Positions 50,590 to 60,007 are shown, counted from the stretch's first letter. The stretch: DNA of 64,000 nucleotides from CAVZMO01 sp963776195 (GCA_963776195.1 CAVZMO010000011.1:62001-126000), one strand, 5' to 3'. The notes: generated by a model from the letters alone, not told the origin. Translations and numbers: made by a program.

Positions 50590-51233
50590 AAAAATTCTTT
50601 TTTGAGAACCTTGGACTTAAGATCGCCGCTGTTTTATTATCAATTGTTTTATGGGTTTTTGTTACATCACGGGGACAGTCGGAGATATCCATTGACGTGC
50701 CTCTCGAGTTCAAGAACATTCCGCAAGGGCTTGAGATAGTCAATCACACCGTTAAAACAATAACACTTGCCATAAAGGGGCAGGAACGGTTTATTAAGAA
50801 CATCAGGCCGTCGGATATGAGGGTTTCTCTCGACCTCGGCAAGGCCAAAAAAGGTGAAAGCATTTATTATATTCACAGAGATGATATCATATTGCCCCAT
50901 GCTGTGACGGTCACCAATATAAGCCCTTCGACCGTTAAGGTGACAGTCGAAGAAACGACTGCAAAAACAGTCAGGGTAATCGCGCTTATAACCGGCGAGC
51001 CGGAAAGAGGTTATTATGTTAAGTCCGTTGAAGTTACACCACAGACCGTAACGATCGAGGGTATAAGGTCGGAGATAGAGAGGATTAAGAATATAAAAAC
51101 GGAGCCGTTTGATGTGACAGGATTCAATGAAACATTTACGCAGGATCTGAAGCTTGACTTAATGGGGAAAAACATAAGATCGAAAACCGGTGACGTTAAT
51201 ATTAGGGTTGTGATCGGAGGAAAAGGAAGATGA
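50586..51233 (+). CDS. cdaR: CdaR (YbbR-domain regulator of CdaA)
   Basis: The 215-residue protein has one N-terminal membrane helix (LKIAAVLLSIVLWVFVTS) and YbbR repeats, for example SEISIDVPLEFKNIPQGLEI and SPSTVKVTVEE. It overlaps cdaA by 4 bp and glmM by 4 bp, so all three are coupled. CdaR modulates the cyclase from outside the membrane. Confidence 0.9.
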   Translation: MKKFFFENLGLKIAAVLLSIVLWVFVTSRGQSEISIDVPLEFKNIPQGLEIVNHTVKTITLAIKGQERFIKNIRPSDMRVSLDLGKAKKGESIYYIHRDDIILPHAVTVTNISPSTVKVTVEETTAKTVRVIALITGEPERGYYVKSVEVTPQTVTIEGIRSEIERIKNIKTEPFDVTGFNETFTQDLKLDLMGKNIRSKTGDVNIRVVIGGKGR

Positions 51234-52576
51234 GACTTTTCGGGACAGACGGGGTAAGAGGCGCTGTAAACGATTATCCTATGACACCCGAGACTGTTTT
51301 GAGGGTGGGTATGGCCATCGCTTATCTCCTCAGGGAGAAACACGGGCGGAACATGATACTGATCGGGAAGGACACGAGACTGTCGGGGTATCTGATAGAG
51401 AGCGCTCTCACATCCGGGATATGCTCTCTGGGGATGAACGTTACCCTCGTCGGCCCTATACCGACACCGGGAGTGGCATTTCTTACGAGGACATTACGCC
51501 TGGATGCCGGCATTGTCATATCGGCATCGCACAACCCTTTTGAGGATAATGGTATTAAGATATTTTCTTCAGCGGGGTTAAAACTTCCCGACGGGCTTGA
51601 AAGAAAGATCGAGGAGTTTGTTCAGGATGACAAGCTTCTGAAAAACAGACCGAAAGGTGGCGAGATAGGAAAGGCGTTCCGGCTGGACGATGCGACGGGA
51701 CGGTATATCGAATATATCAAATCAACGCTGCCGAAGGGTATCACCTTTGAGGGGATGAAGGTTGTTATCGACTGTGCAAACGGAGCTGCTTATAAGACGA
51801 CACCGTGGCTGTTGCGTGAACTGGGTGCAGAGGTAATCTCTCTGAATGATAAACCCGACGGATTGAATATCAATGCGGATTGCGGCTCTTTACACGTGGA
51901 AGGGCTGAGGAAAGCCGTGAGATTCCATAGGGCGGTTATCGGCATAGCTCATGACGGAGACGCCGACAGGACGATCTTTTGTGATGAGAAAGGCGATATT
52001 GTTGATGGCGATAAGGTGATGGGTATGTGTGCCGTGGAGATGAAAAGGAATAAAACACTGAAAAAAGACACCGTTGTATCGACCGTGATGAGCAACCTCG
52101 GCTTTGAGAAATATCTCGATATGAATGACATAAAACTGCTGAGAACGAAAGTCGGGGACAGATATGTTGTGGAGAGGATGCTTGACGGCGGATTCAAACT
52201 CGGCGGAGAACAGTCGGGACACATCATTTTTCTCGACCATAATACGACGGGAGATGGTCCCTTGACGGCAACACAGGTTCTTTATCTTATGAAAAATAGG
52301 GATGCTTCTCTGTCAAAGCTGGCGAAGGAAATAAAACTTTATCCCCAGATTCTCATGAATGTTCTTGTGGAACACAAACATGATATCAAAACAATTCCCG
52401 AGATTGGGGAGGCGATAGAGTCTGCTGAAAAAAGACTTTCCGGGAAGGGAAGAGTGCTCGTGAGGCCTTCGGGAACAGAACCCAAGATCAGGGTAATGCT
52501 CGAGGGCGAGGACCTGAAACTTATCAATAAACTCGGTAAGGATATCGCAAAGGTTATCAGAGAAAAAATGACCTAA
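51230..52576 (+). CDS. glmM: Phosphoglucosamine mutase
   Basis: The 448-residue enzyme has FGTDGVRGAVND at the start, the phosphoserine loop VISASHNPFEDNGIK, metal-binding DGDADRTIF, sugar-binding GGEQSGHII and phosphate-binding RPSGTEPKIRV. It makes glucosamine-1-phosphate for peptidoglycan and LPS. It overlaps comEC by 1 bp. Confidence 0.97.
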   Translation: MRLFGTDGVRGAVNDYPMTPETVLRVGMAIAYLLREKHGRNMILIGKDTRLSGYLIESALTSGICSLGMNVTLVGPIPTPGVAFLTRTLRLDAGIVISASHNPFEDNGIKIFSSAGLKLPDGLERKIEEFVQDDKLLKNRPKGGEIGKAFRLDDATGRYIEYIKSTLPKGITFEGMKVVIDCANGAAYKTTPWLLRELGAEVISLNDKPDGLNINADCGSLHVEGLRKAVRFHRAVIGIAHDGDADRTIFCDEKGDIVDGDKVMGMCAVEMKRNKTLKKDTVVSTVMSNLGFEKYLDMNDIKLLRTKVGDRYVVERMLDGGFKLGGEQSGHIIFLDHNTTGDGPLTATQVLYLMKNRDASLSKLAKEIKLYPQILMNVLVEHKHDIKTIPEIGEAIESAEKRLSGKGRVLVRPSGTEPKIRVMLEGEDLKLINKLGKDIAKVIREKMT

Positions 52577-55014
52577 TGTCATTTTTTTTGTCATTTCTCA
52601 TAGGGATAGTAGTGTTTTATTCTTTCCTGTATTTTCCTTTTTCTACTGTTTTTATCTCTTTGCTTTCTATCATTTTCCTCTTCCTGAAGAAAAAATATTT
52701 ACTGATATTAACGCTCATCTTCGGGGCAGCCTTTGCATTTTTCAGATATGAACCTGAAGTGGAAATCCCCTATCCCAAGGATAAGATTGTTGTAAAAGGG
52801 GTCTTTGAATCATATCCCGTAAAAACCGAGAGAGGAACTTTTAAGCAGACATTCACCACGGCATATGCCGCCAATATGAACACCGGCGAGAAAGTGGCGG
52901 CGCTCTCAGGAAAGGAGGTTGTTTTACTCTCGGATAGACCCTTTGATCCCGGAACGGAGTGCGAACTCGCTGTGACATTCTTAAAAAGCAGGAACAGGCT
53001 TAACCCGGGAGAACTGACAATGGAAGAGACCTATGCAAACCTCTTAGACATATACCGTGAAGAGGCTAAAGGGATATCTCTTTATTCGAAAATTCAGGGA
53101 TACAGGTACCGAATCAATCAATATATCGAAGAAAATATGAAGAGGGACCAGGGGGCTTTCGTTACGTCGATCACAACCGGCCAGATGACTAATATGAGTG
53201 AAGAGCTGAAGGATGCATTTAACGCAACAGGGCTGGCCCATATCCTTAGTATTTCGGGATCTCACTTCGGCCTTTTCTCTGTCTTTTTATTCGGAATGTT
53301 CAGGTTTATCGTTAAGGCATTTCCTTACAGGTTTCTTCAGAGAATGACGGTATATTTGACCCCCTCGCAAGCGGCAGCCATATTCTGCCTCCCTTTCATG
53401 CTGGCCTATCTCGGCCTTTCGGGAGCAAGCATACCTGCAATCAGGTCGTTTATCATGATCAGTCTTTTTCTTTCCGGACTTATTATCGGAAAAAAGGGCT
53501 ACTGGTTGAACTCCCTTCTCTGTGCAGCCTTCATAATCATTGTCTGGAAAGTGGAATCCCTTTTCGATCTCTCATTCCAACTCTCCTTCCTTGCGGTATT
53601 ATTCATCGGCTTTGCTGTTCAGAAGAGCGACGACAACAAGAAAGAGGGCGGTAAGATTTTCAGGTATTTTAAGAACGCCTTATTGATGACCTTATCGGCA
53701 TCGATCGGGACCGCGCCGCTCGTAGCATACTATTTCCATTATTACTCGATAGTATCACCTATATCGAATCTCATCATAGCCCCGCTCATAGGCTTTCTAC
53801 TCATACCTCTTTCTGTTGTATCATGCTTTTTATTCCTCATGACAGGTCATTTCATATTTACTGCCATAGTGGCATTGTTTTCTGATATAAGCATCGCATC
53901 CGTGAAATTATTGTCCGGTGTTCCTTACGCAAGTGTAAGTGTCCCTGCGTTTCCACCAATCTTACTTGTCCTCTTCTATTCCGGCTGCGTCGTTTATCTT
54001 GTGTTGAATAAACAACTCCGGCGCAAAAAAGGAAAAAATCGACCTGATGATCCCTGTGCTCTTAAGATAGGTGATGTTGAAGGGCATTTGCGGGAGAACG
54101 ATATCCCGGATACCGGAAGCGGGCCCCGAAGAATTTCCCTTCGGAAATACCTATTGATCGCTCCCTTTGTTCCTCTTGTGATCTATTTTTTCCTGTCGGT
54201 CCTCGAAAAGAATGGCCTCTCCGTCACCTTTCTTGATGTGGGCCAGGGGGATTCAGCAGTCATAGAGTTTCCCGACGGGAAAAATATGGTAATAGACACA
54301 GGGAGAACAGGCAGAGAGACGGCTTCATTCCTCAAATACAGAGGTAAGAAGACCGTTGATGTCCTTGTGCTTTCCCATGTCCATCCGGATCATGCAGGCG
54401 GATTGGATACCATCCTAAGAAAATTTCAGGTGCGGGAAATATGGGACAGCGGCCGTATTGTATTCTCTGATAATTCAATAGTTCGTTCACTGAACAGAGG
54501 GGATATGATAGAGGAAAAAGCATACAGAATTTATGCCCTCCATCCTTATCCCGAATTTTATACCATGGAGAATAGCGAATATGTTTCGGAGAACAACGAT
54601 TCTCTCGTCTTAAAGATCGAGGGCAATAACCTGTCGTTCCTTTTTGCCGGTGACATCGAGAAGGAGGCGGAGGAGGATATCCTTCATCTCGGGCAGTGGC
54701 TGAAGAGCGACGTAATAAAGGTTCCCCATCACGGCGGAAAGACTTCTTCCCATGAGACTTTTTTTGAGGCTGTTTCACCTGACATAGCGGTAATCAGCGC
54801 GGGGCGGGATAATTCATTCGGTCATCCTCATCAAGAGATGTTGGATGCCCTGCGGGGAATTCTTATATACAGAACAGATACCGAAGGCGCCGTTAAAATA
54901 GGCGGGTCGGGCAAGGGACTTGAGATCAAGACCTGCAGAGGAGTTCGGTTAAAAGAGGCCAAGACTTTATCCGATGAGATGAAGAATTTTAAACTGCTGG
55001 TTGAGACGTGGTGA
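52576..55014 (+). CDS. comEC: ComEC/Rec2-type DNA-uptake channel protein
   Basis: The 812-residue protein begins with hydrophobic helices and a DUF4131 region, then the competence domain (ATGLAHILSISGSHFGLFS; LGLSGASIPAIRSFIMISLF) and a C-terminal metallo-beta-lactamase domain (LDVGQGDSAVIEFPDG, SHVHPDHAGGLD, VPHHGGKTSS). ComEC moves single-stranded DNA across the inner membrane during transformation, a potential source of the foreign cassettes. Whether other competence genes exist cannot be told here. Confidence 0.9.
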   Translation: MSFFLSFLIGIVVFYSFLYFPFSTVFISLLSIIFLFLKKKYLLILTLIFGAAFAFFRYEPEVEIPYPKDKIVVKGVFESYPVKTERGTFKQTFTTAYAANMNTGEKVAALSGKEVVLLSDRPFDPGTECELAVTFLKSRNRLNPGELTMEETYANLLDIYREEAKGISLYSKIQGYRYRINQYIEENMKRDQGAFVTSITTGQMTNMSEELKDAFNATGLAHILSISGSHFGLFSVFLFGMFRFIVKAFPYRFLQRMTVYLTPSQAAAIFCLPFMLAYLGLSGASIPAIRSFIMISLFLSGLIIGKKGYWLNSLLCAAFIIIVWKVESLFDLSFQLSFLAVLFIGFAVQKSDDNKKEGGKIFRYFKNALLMTLSASIGTAPLVAYYFHYYSIVSPISNLIIAPLIGFLLIPLSVVSCFLFLMTGHFIFTAIVALFSDISIASVKLLSGVPYASVSVPAFPPILLVLFYSGCVVYLVLNKQLRRKKGKNRPDDPCALKIGDVEGHLRENDIPDTGSGPRRISLRKYLLIAPFVPLVIYFFLSVLEKNGLSVTFLDVGQGDSAVIEFPDGKNMVIDTGRTGRETASFLKYRGKKTVDVLVLSHVHPDHAGGLDTILRKFQVREIWDSGRIVFSDNSIVRSLNRGDMIEEKAYRIYALHPYPEFYTMENSEYVSENNDSLVLKIEGNNLSFLFAGDIEKEAEEDILHLGQWLKSDVIKVPHHGGKTSSHETFFEAVSPDIAVISAGRDNSFGHPHQEMLDALRGILIYRTDTEGAVKIGGSGKGLEIKTCRGVRLKEAKTLSDEMKNFKLLVETW

Positions 55015-55062
55015 TAGGCGCCTTGAACTAATTTGTTGTCTCATAAATAAGCATATACCCGT

Positions 55063-55143
55063 TGTCATTCCGGACTTGATCCGGTCTACGACTCACAGAG
55101 AATACAGTTTTTCACCCGGAATCCCGCTTTCGCGGGAATGACG
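55063..55143. repeat. REP-like doublet of hairpins after comEC
   Basis: CCGGA-CTTGA-TCCGG and CCCGC-TTTC-GCGGG hairpins lie inside a larger arrangement bounded by GTCATTCC on the left and GGAATGAC on the right. This is the form of REP/BIME elements mobilised by RAYT-type transposases. A related 'GGCTCAGGATGAC...GAGCCTGTCGAACCATG' patch is at 59885-59945. Confidence 0.55.
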
Positions 55144-55238
55144 GTTTCCGGATTATTGTAAAGAAGTGTTAGGGAGGGTACACTAAATTTCAGAATAGGG
55201 TATATTTCATTTAACAATTATTAATTTCAGAGGATGAA

Positions 55239-55319
55239 ATGGATATCAAAACTTTTATCATTGCAGCGGCATTTATGTTCTTCATTTATATCATCATCAG
55301 GATGCTGACTCGAAAATAA
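55239..55319 (+). CDS. 26-residue single-pass membrane miniprotein (candidate)
   Basis: ATG after CAGAGGATGAA opens MDIKTFIIAAAFMFFIYIII plus a basic end RMLTRK, then TAA. The hydrophobic stretch is exactly one membrane span with positive residues on the C-terminal side. The ribosome site overlaps weakly. It could be a real small protein or chance. Confidence 0.35.
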   Translation: MDIKTFIIAAAFMFFIYIIIRMLTRK

Positions 55320-55389
55320 GCGTACATTATACACTGTCATTTTTCAGATACCCTGACAGATAATTTGCTGAAGATCAAAGGTGTTCGCA

Positions 55390-56010
55390 TTATTTTAAAG
55401 TCAAGAGGGCCTCTTTCTTGATGACGCCTTCTCTCAATACCTCTATAGTGTCGCCCGTTGTGGCTACGATTGTTGACGGAAGGCCGCCGGGGGTCGGACC
55501 TGCATCAATAATAAGGTCTATGGTATCTCCAAAATATTCTATGACAGTCTCTGCGTCCTCAGCGGGCGGCAGGCCCGAAGGATTGGCACTTGTAGCAGTG
55601 ATTGGAAAACCTGTAATTTCGGCCAGCGCAAGAGCAAAGGACTTACCCGGAACCCTGACCGCAACCACCCCGGTCCCTGCTGTTATAAACAGAGAAAGGT
55701 TTTCCTTCGCAGGAAAAATCAGGGTCAATGGTCCGGGCCAGAAGCTGTGCATGAGGCATTCTGCCATAATGCCTATTGAATCCGTGACCGAGGACAGTAA
55801 CTCCTTATTTCCTATGATCAATGGCATCGCTTTTTCCTGGGGCCTCTGTTTTACAGCACAGAGCCTTTCGAGTGGATCTTCCAGGTCATACTTTACCCCA
55901 AGACCGTAAAATGTCTCTGTCGGATATGCTACAATACCGCCGGATTGAAGGATATCAACGGCTTTGAGTAAGGCCCGTTCCATAGTCAATTCAGTCACAT
56001 GCATAATCAT
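55390..56010 (-). CDS. tsaC: Threonylcarbamoyl-AMP synthase (TsaC/Sua5 core)
   Basis: The 206-residue YrdC-domain protein shows GGIVAYPTETFYGLGVK, KQRPQEKAMPLI, WPGPLTLIFPA, VAVRVPGKSFA and TATSANPSGLPPA. It makes threonylcarbamoyl-adenylate for t6A at tRNA position 37. Interestingly, an enzyme that further methylates t6A is carried by the integron in this window. Confidence 0.94.
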   Translation of the reverse strand: MIMHVTELTMERALLKAVDILQSGGIVAYPTETFYGLGVKYDLEDPLERLCAVKQRPQEKAMPLIIGNKELLSSVTDSIGIMAECLMHSFWPGPLTLIFPAKENLSLFITAGTGVVAVRVPGKSFALALAEITGFPITATSANPSGLPPAEDAETVIEYFGDTIDLIIDAGPTPGGLPSTIVATTGDTIEVLREGVIKKEALLTLK

Positions 56011-56168
56011 TGCAAAATACTAACATAGATATATCGCTTTTTACATTTTCCAACGTCCTGATCTCACAAGATAATTTTTTTTAAATCAATTTTAAAACAA
56101 ATAATTTATTGACAACAATGATGTTTTACTCTAAGATTTTAGAAAGTTCTTAAGAAAGGAGGTGTAAA

Positions 56169-56552
56169 ATGAAAAAGTTTACTGTATTATTTGTCATTTC
56201 TTTATTATTACTCAGTTTTTTTGGCTGCGCTTCAAAGGACTATGTGAAACAGCAGATAGAACCGCTGGTAGACAGGATCAGCAAACTTGAATCGAAGGTT
56301 AATTCTATCGAATCCAGAGTCAATGCCCTTGAAGGCAAGATGGCCGAAATTGACGTAGCCAAGAAGGACGCCAAGGAAGCTAAAGCTTTGGCACAGGAAG
56401 CGATGAAGACCGCAAAGGATTGCTGCGATAAGGCGGAAGCCGCAGTTAAGAGGGCGGAAGCTGCTGCCGCAAGAGCTGAAGAAGCCGCGAAGAGAGCTGA
56501 AGAGGCAGCAAAGAAGTCCGGCAAGGCTTTTGAATTGCAACAAAAGAAATAA
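56169..56552 (+). CDS. Small alanine-zipper (Lpp-like) lipoprotein
   Basis: A signal peptide with lipobox LSFFGCAS gives a mature protein of about 108 residues made of one coiled coil: heptads LVDRISKLESKVNSIESRVN, then alanine-rich repeats (AVKRAEAAAARAEEAAKRAE). It ends KAFELQQKK. Braun's lipoprotein is similarly a helical trimer whose C-terminal lysine is linked to peptidoglycan. AGAAAGGAGGTGTAAA is a strong ribosome site. A cysteine pair DCCDK in the middle is unusual. Confidence 0.8.
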   Translation: MKKFTVLFVISLLLLSFFGCASKDYVKQQIEPLVDRISKLESKVNSIESRVNALEGKMAEIDVAKKDAKEAKALAQEAMKTAKDCCDKAEAAVKRAEAAAARAEEAAKRAEEAAKKSGKAFELQQKK

Positions 56553-56571
56553 GAATTAGCGTTTATATTAC

Positions 56572-56612
56572 AAAGGGGCCAAAAAATATGTTATTTTTTG
56601 GCCCCTTTGTTT
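56572..56612. terminator. Bidirectional terminator between the lipoprotein and L,D-transpeptidase genes
   Basis: AAAGGGGCCAAAAAATA (56572-56588) pairs perfectly with TATTTTTTGGCCCCTTT (56592-56608) around a 3-nt loop, followed by GTTTTAA on the plus strand. T-rich tracts exist on both strands, so it can serve both convergent genes. Confidence 0.85.
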
Positions 56613-57499
56613 TAATTCGATATGTCTATTGGAAATCCTCTCTTCTCTCTCAGGGCGGTGAGCATTTTTTCTTTGTCGACACTTTGAAACAGCCCTTTCT
56701 TTACCAGAAGCCGCACGGCCTCATTAAAATAATTTATCTTCAGTTCCATGTCCTTATGTATCTCGACATAAACTCTATTATTTATTCTTCCGACCTTTAC
56801 GGGCTGCCTGACTATAGTGACCCTCGAATTTTTCGGCACCATCTGAAAAAGTTTCGGAATGTCCTCCGGATACATTCGTATGCAACCATGACTGGCTTTT
56901 CTTCCTACCGCATAGGGTCTGTTCGTTCCATGGATGAGAATAGTTCTTTCCGAGAGCCTCATCGCGTGTGAACCGAGAGGATTATCAGGGCCGGGCGGAA
57001 CCACTTTCGGCAATTCGGGTTTTTCCTTCATGATGGATTCCGGGACATACCAGCTTGGGTTGACCATTTTTTCCACTATCCTAAAGGTGCCCAAGGGTGT
57101 TTCTTTGCCTTCACTGCCGACCCCTATGGGGAACGTCATGACTGACAATTTCTTCTTTTCAGGAAAATAATAGAGCCTCATTTCCGAGAGGTTTATTACA
57201 ATTCCATCGTATCCAGGCAAATCCGGTAAAATCCATGCCGTTGGTATGTCGATAGTCGCTCCGTCACCCGGCACGAAAGGGTCGAGTTTAGGATTTGCCT
57301 CGGTAATCTCATTATAGCCAAGTCCGAACCTCCTTGCTAACTCGATGAGGGACTCACCGCCCCTGGTTTGGTATTTTTTTACCGAACCGATCACCGTACT
57401 GTCATTTGACAAAGTATATGCATCGGCGGCAACCGGCAAAACGAAAAGTAAAGAGATCATCGTTATTAATATAAAAATTCTAAATTTCATAGAGATCAT
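56612..57499 (-). CDS. L,D-transpeptidase (YkuD/ErfK) with LysM domain
   Basis: After a signal peptide (IFILITMISLLFVLPVAADA) residues 40-95 form a LysM peptidoglycan-binding domain (YQTRGGESLIELARRFGLGY) and residues ~105-240 the YkuD catalytic domain with HGTNRPYAVG and SHGCIRMYPEDI (nucleophilic Cys). The C-terminal tail (residues 240-295) is extra. Such enzymes link Braun-type lipoproteins to peptidoglycan or make 3-3 crosslinks. It converges on the Lpp-like gene. Confidence 0.92.
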   Translation of the reverse strand: MISMKFRIFILITMISLLFVLPVAADAYTLSNDSTVIGSVKKYQTRGGESLIELARRFGLGYNEITEANPKLDPFVPGDGATIDIPTAWILPDLPGYDGIVINLSEMRLYYFPEKKKLSVMTFPIGVGSEGKETPLGTFRIVEKMVNPSWYVPESIMKEKPELPKVVPPGPDNPLGSHAMRLSERTILIHGTNRPYAVGRKASHGCIRMYPEDIPKLFQMVPKNSRVTIVRQPVKVGRINNRVYVEIHKDMELKINYFNEAVRLLVKKGLFQSVDKEKMLTALREKRGFPIDISN

Positions 57500-57523
57500 A
57501 GTAATAAAGGAAGCGCAAGAAAT

Positions 57524-57706
57524 TCAAGTGGGGGGATATACGCCGCTGGTAAAATTCAGAACACTCATCTGAAAAGGCAGCAGGAGAAAGGCCCCCGAGA
57601 CCCCGCCCATTGAGGTAAAGAACGAGACGACCAAGGCAACCAGGGGAGGGATGAATAGGTGTGTCTTAACACCGGATACGGGAAAAAACATGTAGAGAAA
57701 ATCCAT
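57524..57706 (-). pseudogene. N-terminal remnant of a TauE/SafE-family permease
   Basis: MDFLYMFFPVSGVKTHLFIP and SFFTSMGGVSGAFLLLPFQM match the first two helices of TauE/SafE sulfite-exporter-like proteins. The frame ends after SVLNFTSGVYPPT, where the family continues for 200 more residues. The gene is therefore truncated. Confidence 0.65.
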
Positions 57707-57743
57707 GGGAACTCCTATCAAGTGAAAGAATTATTCCGATTCT

Positions 57744-58349
57744 TTAAACGATGTTCAGGTGAGACGTGACTGTTTTTGTTTGTTTATCATTTGAAATTAT
57801 CGTAATTACAACGGAGTCGCCCTTTGAGATTTTTTCCGGAACGGTGAACTTGAAAAGGGAACTATATGTGCCTTGCGTTCTAAGAACCTGCCGTTCATCT
57901 AATTTTATAAGCCCTGTCTTTTCACTGAAAAGTATCCTTGACTCGGTAATCCGTATCTCCCTGACATCGACGGGTGCGATAACCGTATATCTGACGCTCG
58001 TTTTTACCATCGAACCGGTCGCAGCCTTCCGGGGATCAATTAAAGATTCTTCTACGAGGAGATTCTCTTCTTTGGCATTTAATTTATATTTCATAAGAGC
58101 TTCTTCTCTTGTCTCCAGTTTTTTGTCGTAATGTGCACCGATAAGATCGCCGACGGCAACTCCCATCATCCCCCCCAGCATGGCGCCAAATACATTACCT
58201 ACGAGTCCGCCGACTATGACCCCTGAAAGCCCTCCCCCAAATATTCCCATATCCGCTTTCGTGTCGAACTTGGGTTCAAGGGAAGAGCAACCACTTAATT
58301 GAAGGCCAATAAATGAAAATACTACCGATACAATAACAAATTTTTTCAT
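57744..58349 (-). CDS. Lipoprotein with glycine-zipper segment
   Basis: The signal peptide ends in the lipobox LQLSGCSS. Residues ~38-70 (GGGLSGVIVGGLVGNVFGAM, then LGGMMGVAVGDLIGA) form a glycine zipper that can insert in membranes, as in OmpA-like or SlyB-type lipoproteins. The C-terminal ~110 residues are beta-rich (TSVRYTVIAPVDVREIRITE). It may be an envelope stress or outer-membrane protein. Confidence 0.75.
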   Translation of the reverse strand: MKKFVIVSVVFSFIGLQLSGCSSLEPKFDTKADMGIFGGGLSGVIVGGLVGNVFGAMLGGMMGVAVGDLIGAHYDKKLETREEALMKYKLNAKEENLLVEESLIDPRKAATGSMVKTSVRYTVIAPVDVREIRITESRILFSEKTGLIKLDERQVLRTQGTYSSLFKFTVPEKISKGDSVVITIISNDKQTKTVTSHLNIV

Positions 58350-58568
58350 TTCCTATTTATGCAACGCCTCGGTAACTTCGCGTAAGGGCATCCAAAATCA
58401 ACATAAGTCGACACAACCTTCCACTACTACCGTCCCATTGTTTATGTAAGTAATTTAATGTGTTTAGTCGGCTGATGTCAATAATATTACGTTCACACCT
58501 GAAACCGGGACTTCAATGGCTGAATGGATTTGGGTTCAAATTTCTTTTCTTGGTGAGTATGCGAAATT
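58350..58568. other. Divergent intergenic region before the fluoride riboswitch promoter
   Basis: Between the lipoprotein start and the promoter no ORF is visible. The sequence is AT-rich with an AATAATATTACG stretch and no recognisable element. Confidence 0.3.
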
Positions 58569-58597
58569 TTGACATTGCGGAATAGTTCTGATAAATT
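58569..58597 (+). promoter_or_regulatory. Promoter of the first fluoride riboswitch transcript
   Basis: TTGACA (58569-58574), 17-bp spacer and TAAATT (58592-58597) place the transcription start near 58604, exactly at the 5' end of the aptamer. Confidence 0.7.
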
Positions 58598-58603
58598 AGT
58601 AAA

Positions 58604-58690
58604 CGGCGATGGGGTTCGCCATGAACCGTTCCGGATAAACGGAAATAATGACCCCTACTGGGACTGATCGGGTTTCGGTAGGGGTTTTTG
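58604..58690 (+). ncRNA. Fluoride riboswitch (crcB motif) with terminator, copy 1
   Basis: The aptamer core reads GGCGATGGGGTTCGCC (58605-58620), AACC, a variable hairpin GTTCC..GGAAA and the pseudoknot-forming TAATGACCCCTAC. CCCCTAC (58652-58658) also pairs with GTAGGGG (58678-58684) followed by TTTTTGGTTTTT, a terminator. Fluoride binding should favour readthrough. It precedes the antiporter gene. Confidence 0.9.
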
Positions 58691-58731
58691 GTTTTTGTCC
58701 CCTCCGGGAAGAACAAGGAGGCATGTAAAAG

Positions 58732-59853
58732 ATGGAAAACCAATGGCTTCAGGCAGCGTTATGGATGGGGCTTGCCCTTGTTGCGACCCTTCTCTCTGTG
58801 AGGATCGCAATTTCGATTGCCTTGCTTGAGATAATGGTCGGGGTAATCGGAGGGAACTTCCTTCCACTGCAGAGGACCGAATGGGTGAATTTCCTTGCAG
58901 GCTTCGGCAGCATCCTTTTGACATTTCTTGCCGGAGCCGAAGTCGAGCCGCAAATTCTCAGAAGAAAATTCAAGGAAAGTTTCGGCATCGGGCTTCTAAG
59001 TTTCTTGATGCCCTTTTTGGGGGCAATGGCATACGCGTATTATGTTGCCGGCTGGACATTCCCGCAGGCGGCGATTGCCGGGATTTCGCTTTCAACCACA
59101 TCGGTTGCCGTTGTTTATGCAGTAATGATAGAGACAGGATACAATGAGACGGAACTCGGCAAGCTGATCCTTGCCGCCTGTTTTATAACAGATCTCGGTA
59201 CAGTCTTGGCTTTGGGTATATTCTTTGCTGATTATGATCGGTCTATGGTTCTGTTTATCGTGATCACAATGGGCGTTCTTTTATTGCTTCCTAAGTTTAC
59301 TCCCTGGTTTTTCAAAAAAGTTGGCAGCAGGATAAGCGAGCCGGAAACAAAGTTTATCTTCTTTTTACTCTTTGGTCTCGGGGGACTGGCTTTAATGGCA
59401 AGAAGTGAAGCCGTATTACCGGCTTATCTTGTAGGAATGGTACTTGCCCCGTTCTTCCTTGCAAACAAGACATTGAGCCATAGGATGCGTGTCACTGCTT
59501 TTACCATGCTTACGCCATTTTATTTTCTTAAAGCTGGTTCTCTGGTGAAGCTGTCGGCGATCTGGAACAGTGTTATTTTGATACTTATTTTCCTTTCAGT
59601 TAAGATGATAGCGAAATTTATCGGTGTCTGGCCTTTAACAAAGCTGTTTGATTTTAGGAAAAAAGAGGGCATGTATACTACACTGCTTATGTCAACAGGC
59701 CTCACCTTCGGGACGATATCGGCGCTCTTCGGGTATACGAATAAGATCATTAATCAGGAACAATATACAATCCTTGTTACCGCCGTTATCCTTTCAGCAG
59801 TAGTGCCGACAGTAATTGCACAGAGGTGGTTTCAACCTGAGATAAAGAAATAG
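58732..59853 (+). CDS. CPA2-type cation/proton (or anion/proton) antiporter under fluoride riboswitch control
   Basis: The 373-residue membrane protein has 11-12 helices and motifs of the Na+/H+ exchanger (Kef/NhaS3) family: LEIMVGVIGGNFLPLQR, FLAGAEVEPQILRRK, ISLSTTSVAVVYAVM and AACFITDLGTVLALG with the paired acidic/polar residues of the transport site. CPA-family genes are known fluoride-riboswitch targets, so a role in fluoride or pH tolerance is likely. AAGGAGGCATG precedes the ATG. Confidence 0.88.
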   Translation: MENQWLQAALWMGLALVATLLSVRIAISIALLEIMVGVIGGNFLPLQRTEWVNFLAGFGSILLTFLAGAEVEPQILRRKFKESFGIGLLSFLMPFLGAMAYAYYVAGWTFPQAAIAGISLSTTSVAVVYAVMIETGYNETELGKLILAACFITDLGTVLALGIFFADYDRSMVLFIVITMGVLLLLPKFTPWFFKKVGSRISEPETKFIFFLLFGLGGLALMARSEAVLPAYLVGMVLAPFFLANKTLSHRMRVTAFTMLTPFYFLKAGSLVKLSAIWNSVILILIFLSVKMIAKFIGVWPLTKLFDFRKKEGMYTTLLMSTGLTFGTISALFGYTNKIINQEQYTILVTAVILSAVVPTVIAQRWFQPEIKK

Positions 59854-60007
59854 TTTTATAAAATCTCCACTTCGCCCTCTTTGTAACCCTTCGGCTGGCT
59901 CAGGATGACAAATATCATGGTGAGCCTGTCGAACCATGGCAAAGGGGGCGTAAGGAAGATTTATATGATTCAAATATAACCGATGACGAGAGGTGAAGGA
60001 GGGAGAA
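59854..60007. repeat. Intergenic repeat before uspA
   Basis: CCTTCGGCTGGCTCAGGATGAC and GAGCCTGTCGAACCATGG near 59890-59940 are partly inverted and belong to the widespread 'CTTCGACAAGCTCAGG'-type interspersed repeats. No promoter is evident. Confidence 0.4.
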
